34,901 bases of DNA, taken from positions 1 through 34,901 of the forward strand of contig ONCV01000025.1 of NCBI GenBank assembly GCA_900316415.1. The letters run 5' to 3'. Positions within the stretch are counted from its first letter, which is position 1; the number at the start of each line of letters is the position of its first letter. Made by a program: the position numbers and the translations under genes. The notes beneath the pieces were generated by a model. It made no database searches. It had not been told where the DNA came from and saw only the letters and a list, made by a program, of their open reading frames with translations. The DNA is from an uncultured Eubacteriales bacterium (lineage in GTDB: Bacteria > Bacillota > Clostridia > Christensenellales > Aristaeellaceae). Below are positions 14,335 to 20,882 of the stretch, piece by piece.

Positions 14335-14601
14335 TCACTTTTTCTTGGCTTTCCGGTTTCTCCCTTCCGCCCCTCCGGACCGGTTCAGGCCAGCAAAACA
14401 CACCAAAACACCGCGACCTGTCCTAAAACCATCCTATGAAATCCGCTTCCGATTGAGTAGAATGGAACCATACAAGGCGAATTACGTCAAAAAGAACGAA
14501 GAGGAAAACAGAAGACGCCGCCCTCCCCGGCGGCAGACATTCCAAATCCCGGGACGGGACGCGAAAAAAAGGAGGATTTCGATGAACAGGAGGCCGGGCC
14601 C
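14335..14601. other. Intergenic region between divergent secreted-protein genes
   Basis: Between the divergent genes at 14256 and 14602 about 345 nt carry no gene. Besides the minus promoter (14306-14334) I see a TAGAAT hexamer at 14456-14461 that could be the -10 of the plus gene, but no convincing -35 partner. AGGAGG lies 8 nt before the ATG at 14602. Nothing else is evident. Confidence 0.4.
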
Positions 14602-15801
14602 ATGATGAAGAAAACGATTGCCATCTTTCTTGCCGCTTTTCTGCTGCTCTGCCAGCTTGTCTCCATCGCTTCCGCGGCGTCGGTGGAGGATTCGGGCGGA
14701 TCGACAAACACTAAAAAGCAGGAAGGCGGTTTCGGGGACGATTTTTCCTCCGGCGGAAATAATTCCTCCGATGATTTCAGTCCGCGCAAAACAGAGGGCT
14801 ACGGGGAAAACCCGGAAAACGGTCTGCGGATCGGGGACGCGACCGCTGTGATTCAGGGCATCCGCGCGGATGAAAAACGGATTCATGTCACGATCCTGTA
14901 CCGGAACGACAGCTCCCGGGCCAATTCCTACAGCGACCTGTTCTGGCTGAACGTTTCTCAGGCGCATGAATTGCTGAATCGGGAAATGCATTCCGGTGGC
15001 GTCATGATCTCCCGAAGAGCCCTTCAAAACGGGGATTCCGCGGAGTTTACCCTGGATTATGATTTGAACGACGGCAGCGTACCGGTTCAGATCGATCTGG
15101 AACCCTTTCGGGAGGGCGAGGCTTCCCCCGTCACCCTGTGGTACGACCCGCTGAGCGGAAAAAGCGGAAGCTGGGAGGAGCTGGGGCTGACGGAGGATCG
15201 CCTGATCCGGACGGCTGAACCGCTGATCACCGCGGATCCTTCCCGTCTCGCAGGACAGAAAGACGGCAGCATCGGGAATGACACACCGCCCCAGCCGGAA
15301 AGATTTTCGCATCCGATGCGGGCTTATATGACCTTCAAGGACGGAGGGGGAAAATACCGGGAAAGCGGCGTTCTGGAGATCGCGATGAATGAGGCCGGCC
15401 AGTATACACTGAATCTTTCCCAGCGGGAAACCGTCAGTGGGATCTCCTTCCTGAGCATATCCGTCGCCAATCCGAAGGATTCGGGAGACCCGGCGGATCC
15501 GGCAAATCTGACAGGCCGGAGCATTCGCATCGATGAAATCCTGGTGGACGGAAAAGAAGTCAGCTTTCAAAAAAGCGCAACCGTGCTGAAGGAAACCGTC
15601 CGGCAGAATTCAGATGCCGTCATCAATCGCAGGCTGAGCACGGACCTGTATTTTGCGGACAGAGCCTTTGACCTCGCTTCCAGCTATCGCTTCTGGGACG
15701 GAGACACGACGACCGTTCCCCAGGAGAATAATGTGGATCCCGCGGACTTCGCATCCTTCCAGACGCTCTCTGTGACCTTCTCCTATGGGAAGTTTGACTG
15801 A
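14602..15801 (+). CDS. Secreted protein of unknown function, possible DUF5067-like and carbohydrate-binding-like regions
   Basis: This 399-aa exported protein has a signal peptide at residues 1-25 (MMKKTIAIFLAAFLLLCQLV, cleaved after the SAA region). A low-complexity Ser/Gly/Asn/Asp linker follows (about 30-70). The next region (about 75-190) contains HVTILYRNDSSRANSYSD, reminiscent of DUF5067-type extracellular domains. The C-terminal part (about 235-399) has a beta-rich stretch with GRSIRIDEILVDGKEVSF, a pattern seen in carbohydrate-binding-like modules of rumen cellulases. No catalytic motif was recognised. The distance to the GH5 gene and an intervening promoter argue against one operon. 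The start could be 14602 or the next codon, which is also ATG. Confidence 0.75.
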   Translation: MMKKTIAIFLAAFLLLCQLVSIASAASVEDSGGSTNTKKQEGGFGDDFSSGGNNSSDDFSPRKTEGYGENPENGLRIGDATAVIQGIRADEKRIHVTILYRNDSSRANSYSDLFWLNVSQAHELLNREMHSGGVMISRRALQNGDSAEFTLDYDLNDGSVPVQIDLEPFREGEASPVTLWYDPLSGKSGSWEELGLTEDRLIRTAEPLITADPSRLAGQKDGSIGNDTPPQPERFSHPMRAYMTFKDGGGKYRESGVLEIAMNEAGQYTLNLSQRETVSGISFLSISVANPKDSGDPADPANLTGRSIRIDEILVDGKEVSFQKSATVLKETVRQNSDAVINRRLSTDLYFADRAFDLASSYRFWDGDTTTVPQENNVDPADFASFQTLSVTFSYGKFD

Positions 15802-16051
15802 ACTCCATCCATGTTTTTATATGATTTGGCCGGCAAACGGTCTGTTTCTCATTTCATCGCATAAGAAATCCGTGCTCTGCCGGATTGCCTAGCCAAGCAG
15901 CTCCATGGCAGCCTGGGCCGGCGGATCGGAGGCATGAAAGCGTATGCGCCGGAAGCATATCTTATAAACCGCCATTTCACATCTCTCACGCGCGGAGAAA
16001 GAACCCCGCCGGCACGGAGCATGTTCTTACCCTGCCAGAGGTCCATCAGGA
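15802..16051. other. Intergenic stretch without recognisable gene
   Basis: From the stop of the secreted-protein gene (15801) to the GH5 promoter I see no supported coding region and no clear terminator hairpin. An in-frame extension of the GH5 frame begins at 15934 but lacks a Shine-Dalgarno and lies upstream of the promoter. Confidence 0.4.
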
Positions 16052-16080
16052 TTGAGTTTTTCCCGATTTTCTGTTATGAT
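16052..16080 (+). promoter_or_regulatory. Promoter of the GH5 gene
   Basis: TTGAGT (16052-16057), 17 nt, TATGAT (16075-16080). The leader is about 40 nt. This rules out the upstream start codons in the same frame. Confidence 0.75.
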
Positions 16081-16125
16081 GCTGCAGAAATACTCCTCAT
16101 TTCAACCACAGGAAGGATGATCTCC

Positions 16126-17076
16126 ATGCTGAAAGAATACGGATTTTACCGCGGCGTCGATCTGGGCGGCTGGCTGAGCCAGTGCGACTATTCTCCCGAA
16201 CGTCTGGCGAACTTTATCCGGGAGGAGGATATCGCTCGCATTGCCTCCTGGGGGCTGGACCATGTCCGCATTCCCGTGGATTACAATGTGCTGGAAAATG
16301 AGGACGGTTCCTGGCGGGATGAGGGCTTTGACCTGATCAACCGGGCTGTCGGCTGGTGCCGTACATACGGGCTGAACACGGTCATTGATCTGCATAAGAC
16401 CGCCGGCTTCTCTTTTGACGCCGGTGAACGGGAGGAAGGCTTTTTCGACAGCCCGGCCTACCAGGAGCGCTTTTACCGTCTCTGGGAGGAGATTGCCTCC
16501 CGCTGCGCCGGGGAAAGCCGCCACGTCGCCCTGGAGCTGCTGAATGAAGTCACGGAGGAGCGGTTCATCACAGCCTGGAACCGGATTGCCGGGGAATGCA
16601 TCCGCCGGCTCCGCCGCATCGTCCCGGACCACCTGATTCTGGTGGGCAGCTATCATAACAACAGCGCCCACGCCATTCCCGCGCTGGATAAGCCTGCGGA
16701 TGACAGGGTGGTTTACAATTTCCATTGCTATGAGCCGCTCCGCTTCACCCACCAGGGCGCACCCTGGGTGCAGGATATGGATCCGGCCTTCCGCCTGCCC
16801 TTCGAGGAGGCGGAGATCCCGGCTGATTTCTTCGACCGGGTATTTGAGCCCGCCGTCCGGGCTGCGAAGGAAAACGGCGCGGAGCTGTACTGCGGGGAAT
16901 ACGGCGTCATCGACCGGGCCAGACCGGAGGACACCGTCAAATGGTATCGCATGATTCACGCCGCCTTTGAGAAATACGGCATCTCCCGCTGCGCCTGGAG
17001 CTACCGCGAGATGGATTTCGGCCTCGCCGATCCGCGCATGGACACCGTGCGGGAAGAGCTGCTGCCGCTGCTGTAA
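16126..17076 (+). CDS. GH5-family glycoside hydrolase, intracellular
   Basis: This 316-aa single-domain (beta/alpha)8 enzyme of the cellulase/mannanase/glucosidase GH5 type has no signal peptide or binding module. It opens with FYRGVDLGGWLSQCDYSPE, followed by DHVRIPVDYN (conserved Arg). Acid/base is E141 in ALELLNEV, then HCYEPLRFTHQG, and nucleophile E258 in LYCGEYGVI. A cytoplasmic GH5 of this kind probably cleaves imported beta-oligosaccharides rather than polymer. Start choice: AGGAAGG abuts the ATG at 16117 but stands 9 nt before the ATG at 16126, so 16126 is preferred. A decayed second copy of its 3' end is found at 18332-18600. Confidence 0.9.
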   Translation: MLKEYGFYRGVDLGGWLSQCDYSPERLANFIREEDIARIASWGLDHVRIPVDYNVLENEDGSWRDEGFDLINRAVGWCRTYGLNTVIDLHKTAGFSFDAGEREEGFFDSPAYQERFYRLWEEIASRCAGESRHVALELLNEVTEERFITAWNRIAGECIRRLRRIVPDHLILVGSYHNNSAHAIPALDKPADDRVVYNFHCYEPLRFTHQGAPWVQDMDPAFRLPFEEAEIPADFFDRVFEPAVRAAKENGAELYCGEYGVIDRARPEDTVKWYRMIHAAFEKYGISRCAWSYREMDFGLADPRMDTVREELLPLL

Positions 17077-17184
17077 GCGCCTTCCGGATGCACAGCCGCA
17101 GCCGGAACGGTTCGGGAAGCGCCATGAGACATATCTCAGCGACACAAAAAAAGGTTCCTCTTCCCTTCAAAGGCTCCCTCAAAG
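16994..17184 (+). repeat. GH5 3' end plus flank, duplicated 1.3 kb downstream
   Basis: The last ~83 nt of the GH5 gene and ~108 nt of flank recur in degraded form at 18332-18600, same orientation. Shared blocks include CCTGGAGCTAC, GAGATGGATTTCGGCCTC, the segment after the stop codon CACCTTCCGGATGCACAG (CGCC... in this copy), and CTTCAAAGGCTCCC. The copy at 18332 has about 90 extra nt between the last two blocks. The Rpn gene lies exactly between the two copies. Confidence 0.8.
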
Positions 17185-17237
17185 ATCAATCAACTTCACC
17201 GGTCAGAAAAGGCTCCAGACCAGCGAGGCGAAAGCGG

Positions 17238-17273
17238 AAAAAGACGCCGGGGAACACATTTCTCCGGCGTCTT
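17238..17273 (-). terminator. Terminator of the Rpn gene
   Basis: Stem AAGACGCCGG / CCGGCGTCTT (17241-17250 with 17264-17273), 13-nt loop, followed by TTTTT counting stem T's on the minus strand. It lies about 15 nt after the Rpn stop codon. Confidence 0.75.
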
Positions 17274-17288
17274 TCGATATAAGGAAGC

Positions 17289-18209
17289 TCACAGCTTGGC
17301 TATTTCTTTCTCTGACAGACCGGTGAGCTGCGCTATGATATCATTAGCCATTCCCCGTATTTTCATGTTCCTCGCGATTTCGATTTTTCCCTCTTCCCGA
17401 CCTTCTTCCAGGCCGGTCATCCTCGCGCTGATTATTTCCGTGTTATAATCCATCAGAGCCATCTTCCGCTCCCAGAGCAGCTGCCGCTCGGTTGGATTCG
17501 ACATAATCATTGCCATTGTATTCGCCGCCTCTCTGATGCCGTTCCGGTCAATATCCTTAAACACGTTCCAGTCCTCTGCATTGAATGCCTGAGCCCACTG
17601 AACCAGTCCCTGTTCCCTTTCGGCCTCGTTCGCCGCGTCCACAGAGGAAAGATCCAGCACATAAAACCTCATCTTATCCGTCAGAACCTTCCCCGCGTCA
17701 TCCTGAATCCTGTATTCCGTGTAAAACTTCCTGCGTTCCGGGAAAAGCGGATATTTCATGATGGAAATCTGGACCACCGGCTGAAGTGATTCATATGCGT
17801 CTTTTCCCTTGGTCTGCTCGTCAATCTGCCTGCAGGCATAGATCAGCGTACGATTTGTCCAGAACTTGAAATTCCGAACCTGCATTTCCACCAGAATAAA
17901 GGATTCCTGATTCAGATGAACCTTCAGATCCAGTATCGTCGGCTTGGTCTGGATGGAGTCATTATACTGCATCGGGTTCAGAATCTCAATTGTCCTGATT
18001 TCCGCCGCGGGAATCCCCAGCAGCACGCTGAGCAGATCCTTCAGCGCCTTTTCGTTCTTCGTGAACACCATATGGAAAAGCAGATCATCCGTCAGCTCGA
18101 CGAAGGGGCTTTTCTCCTCCGCGAATGGATCTTCCGCGAAAGCAGATCCAGACTTCCATTGCCCTGAAATCATCTGTTCCAGATAATTCACTTCTTCCTG
18201 CCCGTCCAT
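17289..18209 (-). CDS. Rpn-family recombination-promoting nuclease / PD-(D/E)XK putative transposase
   Basis: This 306-aa cytoplasmic protein belongs to the Rpn/PF12784 family. After an N-terminal segment it has the family start DDLLFHMVFTKNEKALKDLL, then the PD-(D/E)XK core ILDLKVHLNQESFILVEMQ, where the first Asp and the ExQ are the expected catalytic residues. A helical C-terminal tail rich in Glu/Arg (TGLEEGREEGKIEIAR) is typical. Rpn proteins are metal-dependent DNA endonucleases that raise recombination, and they are often multicopy. Start: AAAGGAG abuts an ATG at 18218 but stands 9 nt before the ATG at 18209, so the shorter form is preferred. It lies between a GH5 3' end and a decayed copy of it, in an AT-richer island. 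Confidence 0.88.
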   Translation of the reverse strand: MDGQEEVNYLEQMISGQWKSGSAFAEDPFAEEKSPFVELTDDLLFHMVFTKNEKALKDLLSVLLGIPAAEIRTIEILNPMQYNDSIQTKPTILDLKVHLNQESFILVEMQVRNFKFWTNRTLIYACRQIDEQTKGKDAYESLQPVVQISIMKYPLFPERRKFYTEYRIQDDAGKVLTDKMRFYVLDLSSVDAANEAEREQGLVQWAQAFNAEDWNVFKDIDRNGIREAANTMAMIMSNPTERQLLWERKMALMDYNTEIISARMTGLEEGREEGKIEIARNMKIRGMANDIIAQLTGLSEKEIAKL

Positions 18210-18257
18210 CTGAATCATCTCCTTTGCGGCGAGCCTGCCGGTTTCTCTTTCACGAAT

Positions 18258-18286
18258 AGTATATATCTTTTCCCCGGGTTTGGAAA
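18258..18286 (-). promoter_or_regulatory. Candidate promoter of the Rpn gene
   Basis: On the minus strand TTTCCA (18286-18281) and TATACT (18263-18258) are 17 nt apart, about 50 nt before the start codon. The -35 is mediocre. Confidence 0.45.
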
Positions 18287-18331
18287 GCTTCCCGAGTAAA
18301 TACTTCCGTTGTTTGTTGCAGGAAACATTTT

Positions 18332-18600
18332 CCTGGAGCTACTGCGAGATGGATTTCGGCCTCTCCGGTCCGCGCTTGGATGCTGTATAGGAAGAGTTGC
18401 TGCTGTAAGCACCTTCCGGATGCACAGGCCGTAGCCGAAATGGTTCATGACAAGCACCATGAGGCATAAATTCAGAAACGCGAGAAACGTCGCTTTCGAA
18501 AAAGCGGAAAACTGCGGTCCGGCATCTGATCAGGAAGGGATACCAAGATGAATATGAAAATCGTCTTGTTCCTTTGCGCTTCAAAGGCTCCCCTTCATAG
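18332..18600 (+). pseudogene. Decayed duplicate of the GH5 3' end and flank
   Basis: This segment matches 16994-17184 in the same orientation. In the GH5 frame it reads WSYCEMDFGLSGPRLDAV and then a TAG stop where the intact gene has an Arg codon. It also lacks 6 nt near the end (ELLLL instead of ELLPLLL-type ending). It continues through the natural stop and ~20-40 nt of flank, then after about 90 extra nt to the CTTCAAAGGCTCCC block. No 5' part of a GH5 gene remains. It is a relic of a second GH5 copy or of a duplicated segment. Confidence 0.75.
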
Positions 18601-18803
18601 TCATCATCAAAGGCGAACATTGTAAATCCAACAATTATATCGTCACAGTATATAGCAAATGGGCGAGCGACCTTTTCATTGTCTTTGGCCGTTTTCCAAG
18701 ACTCCTCATTTGAAGCAATGTATTGTTTTTGATCGCTTGCAACATTCAGATCAAAGCACTGCTGCAAGTTATCTTCTGATAGCTCAATCAGTTTGATTCT
18801 CAT
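18339..18803 (-). pseudogene. Truncated GNAT acetyltransferase gene fused to antisense of the GH5 relic
   Basis: The first ~73 codons (18803 to about 18585) encode the N-terminal half of a GNAT: FDLNVASDQKQYIASNEESW then FAIYCDDIIVGFTMFAFDDD. They are paralogous to the GNAT at 19833-20315 (LKLRVSDDQRNFVASNDTS, FGIYDEDTPVGFLMIGFD). That intact paralogue runs on to the acetyl-CoA-binding motif (KRGYGKEAV); here it is missing. The remaining ~80 codons are out of family and lie antisense to the decayed GH5 segment. The ORF stays open, so it may be annotated as a 154-aa acetyltransferase, but it lacks the CoA site and is almost certainly inactive. It has a fair Shine-Dalgarno (GAGGGTG) and sits 36 nt after the tandem-GNAT gene. 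Confidence 0.75.
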
Positions 18804-18839
18804 AACGGCACCCTCAGAAACGCCATATCTTTCATCTTT

Positions 18840-19829
18840 CTACAGTTCTTTCTTCAACATGATGATTTCATTTGTTCTGTATTCTTCGACAAACCCATGC
18901 TTCAGAAAGAGCGTAATAGCCGGATTTTCAATGGCAATGTCATCGTACAGGAGAGCGACGCCATTCTTTTTTGCGGCATCACACAGCAAATCCAAGCCTC
19001 TACTCCCATAACCCACACCCCGGCACGGAGCATATACGATGACATCCGCAACAAAAATACTGCGTTCATCATCGTAGTGATAGGCAATCTCTCCAACATA
19101 ACGATCTGCCGGATTTTTCAGATATCTGTAGTAGCGCTTATTCTCATGGTTCACGATCCAGTAGTCGTACCAGTCGTTCCAGTTGTCTTCCGGGAACGGA
19201 ATCGTGCCGCCCCACGCGTGATTGTAGGACATGGTCTCCGGATCAGCCATCATTGCCTGACGAAACCACAGGTCATCAAGGGAAGGCATATACGGAACGA
19301 TCATCGCTGACCATTCCACTCTGGTCAGCAGGTTGACGTGTCCTATCCTGGTCTCGCCCATCTGTGGAACAGGCGCATCCTCAGTCGCCCATTGGTATCT
19401 GAAGCCGAGCTTCTCCTGTACCCGTTTGGATTTCTCGTTACCGTCGTAGTAGCCGCACCAGACCCGCGCAAGTTTCAGATCCTCAAAAGCGTGTCGAAGC
19501 AGTTCTCTCGAAGCCTCCGGTACAAGGCCGCGTCCCCAATAAGGAACGCCCAGCCAGTAGCCAAGCTCTGCCTCGTCTTCCTTCTCAGCAAGATCATTGC
19601 GGTGCAGACCGATGCTTCCAACAGGCAGCCCGGTTTCCTTCAGGACAATGGCATAGGTCTCCGGCACCATCAGAACATCCCTGATGACCTGACGGCTGTT
19701 TTCCACGCTGGTATGCACCGGCCATCCGGCAATCGGACCGACACGTGGATCTTTTGCGTATTGATAGCATTCTTCCGCGTCCGCTTCTTCCCACGGGCGA
19801 AGAATGAGTCGTTTCGTCTCTAATGTCAC
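18840..19829 (-). CDS. Tandem GNAT acetyltransferase (two GNAT domains)
   Basis: This 329-aa protein has two GNAT modules. Residues 1-170 are RimJ/RimL-like: [20 protein letters not shown], then [17 protein letters not shown] as the acetyl-CoA loop, then [11 protein letters not shown]. Residues about 175-329 form a second, more divergent [35 protein letters not shown] as CoA loop, [18 protein letters not shown]. Both keep a recognisable pyrophosphate-binding loop. It could acetylate a small molecule, antibiotic or protein N-terminus; the substrate is unknown. Its stop lies 36 nt before the truncated GNAT and its start 3 nt after the next GNAT gene, forming a small acetyltransferase operon that is AT-richer than its surroundings. 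Confidence 0.88.
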   Translation of the reverse strand: MTLETKRLILRPWEEADAEECYQYAKDPRVGPIAGWPVHTSVENSRQVIRDVLMVPETYAIVLKETGLPVGSIGLHRNDLAEKEDEAELGYWLGVPYWGRGLVPEASRELLRHAFEDLKLARVWCGYYDGNEKSKRVQEKLGFRYQWATEDAPVPQMGETRIGHVNLLTRVEWSAMIVPYMPSLDDLWFRQAMMADPETMSYNHAWGGTIPFPEDNWNDWYDYWIVNHENKRYYRYLKNPADRYVGEIAYHYDDERSIFVADVIVYAPCRGVGYGSRGLDLLCDAAKKNGVALLYDDIAIENPAITLFLKHGFVEEYRTNEIIMLKKEL

Positions 19830-19832
19830 GTT

Positions 19833-20315
19833 TTATAGCCTCCGTATCGCTATTACTTCCTCGCCATCCATTTCTCCGGTTTCTACAAAACCAAATGACC
19901 GGTACAACTGTCGAGCCACTTCATTCTCCGGCTCGTAAGATAGCCAGCAATATTTTGCCTTTCCGCACGGAAGCGACTCTATGAAATCTAAGGCCAGCCG
20001 TACAGCTTCTTTCCCATATCCTCTTTTCTGATATGCTTTATCAATCATCAGACGCCAAAGATTATAATTGCCTTTCGCTATCGCAGGTGCATCATCCCAG
20101 TAGTCATCGACATCAAAGCCAATCATAAGAAATCCGACCGGTGTATCTTCGTCATAAATGCCGAATGGAAAAGCATATCCGTTACCAGTAATCGCTGTAT
20201 AAGCCTCGATAATGCTGGTATCGTTACTTGCGACAAAATTTCTCTGGTCGTCCGAAACTCTCAGTTTCAGGAGTTCCCATACATTTTTTCCGTTGACTTT
20301 TTCTAATCTGAGCAT
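19833..20315 (-). CDS. GNAT-family N-acetyltransferase
   Basis: This 160-aa single GNAT domain has its core beta strands at FGIYDEDTPVGFLMIGFD, the acetyl-CoA loop at KAYQKRGYGKEAV, and C-terminal motif B at NEVARQLYRSFGFVETGE. The arrangement resembles SpeG/diamine and PaiA-like acetyltransferases, but the substrate cannot be read. It follows the TfoX-N gene by 9 nt and precedes the tandem GNAT gene by 3 nt, so the three are co-transcribed. Base composition is lower in GC than the flanking transporter genes, suggesting acquisition as a cassette. Confidence 0.9.
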   Translation of the reverse strand: MLRLEKVNGKNVWELLKLRVSDDQRNFVASNDTSIIEAYTAITGNGYAFPFGIYDEDTPVGFLMIGFDVDDYWDDAPAIAKGNYNLWRLMIDKAYQKRGYGKEAVRLALDFIESLPCGKAKYCWLSYEPENEVARQLYRSFGFVETGEMDGEEVIAIRRL

Positions 20316-20324
20316 TCTCTTTTC

Positions 20325-20639
20325 TCACTTCTTCTTTTTCACAGCTGGAAGCTCCTCATACATCGCTTCAAGCAGATCTCGCAGGAAATCCCGGTTCTCC
20401 ACGTTGTCAACCAGCAGCATTGCCTTTGCCCCTTCATAGGGAAGTTCCGTCTCCGCGTCCGGCATCATAGCCACAGCTGATTTTGTCGGCTTCACCAGAA
20501 ACCGGTCATCGTAAATGCCGCCGACAATCTTGCCACGATAATAAATGATGTATTCTCCCATCATCGTCCGGTAGGAGATTTCATCCAATCCGGAAAGCTG
20601 ATCCAGCATAAAATCCAGATATTCTTTGCTTGATGCCAT
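20325..20639 (-). CDS. TfoX N-terminal-domain protein
   Basis: This 104-aa protein consists of the TfoX/Sxy N-terminal domain only: ISYRTMMGEYIIYYRGKIVG, DDRFLVKPTKSA, then MLLVDNVENRDFLRDLLEAM and a Lys-rich end. In Gammaproteobacteria full-length Sxy co-activates competence genes; stand-alone TfoX-N proteins in Bacillota are of unknown role and typically sit next to small enzymes such as acetyltransferases. GGAGG lies 9 nt before the ATG. It heads a GNAT operon, and a gene remnant ends just 14 nt upstream. Confidence 0.88.
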   Translation of the reverse strand: MASSKEYLDFMLDQLSGLDEISYRTMMGEYIIYYRGKIVGGIYDDRFLVKPTKSAVAMMPDAETELPYEGAKAMLLVDNVENRDFLRDLLEAMYEELPAVKKKK

Positions 20640-20653
20640 CTATCAGTACCTCC

Positions 20654-20809
20654 TCATCGTTTTTCGGGTAATGTCAGGATCCCAGCGCAAAACGAAACCG
20701 GCTGATAAATGAGATTTGGAAAAACCGATGTCATCTCATCGATTACGAAGTATATCTCTTCGTCATCCCACTCATCTCCAACCTGTTTAGGTTCACCGTG
20801 AGTCCTTGG
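20654..20809 (-). pseudogene. Gene remnant: 3' end of a lost gene upstream of TfoX-N
   Basis: An open frame of about 51 codons without an upstream start codon reads PRTHGEPKQVGDEWDDEEIY, then FVIDEMTSVFPNLIYQPVSF and stops 14 nt before the TfoX-N ATG. Its composition and spacing look like the natural C-terminus of a protein in the same operon, with the 5' part deleted. I do not recognise the family. A chance frame is possible. Nothing else is seen between 20640 and 20882. Confidence 0.35.
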
Positions 20810-20882
20810 TCAGGATTCACACAGAAAAAGTGATTGACCCATTTTTTCAGAGAAGAGCGGACTTGAAATCGGGAAATCGCAA

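Noticed and set aside
15934..16125. N-terminal extension of the GH5 protein from 15934
   Set aside because: A strong promoter at 16052-16080 and a Shine-Dalgarno before 16126 place the start inside; the extension has no domain or signal peptide.
17289..18209. Rpn gene as an insertion sequence with terminal inverted repeats
   Set aside because: No terminal inverted repeats or target duplication were seen; the flanking similarity is a direct duplication of GH5 3' sequence.
19833..20639. GNAT plus small partner as a toxin-antitoxin (TacAT-like) pair
   Set aside because: The small neighbour is a TfoX-N domain protein, not a ribbon-helix-helix antitoxin, and the GNATs do not look like tRNA-acetylating toxins.
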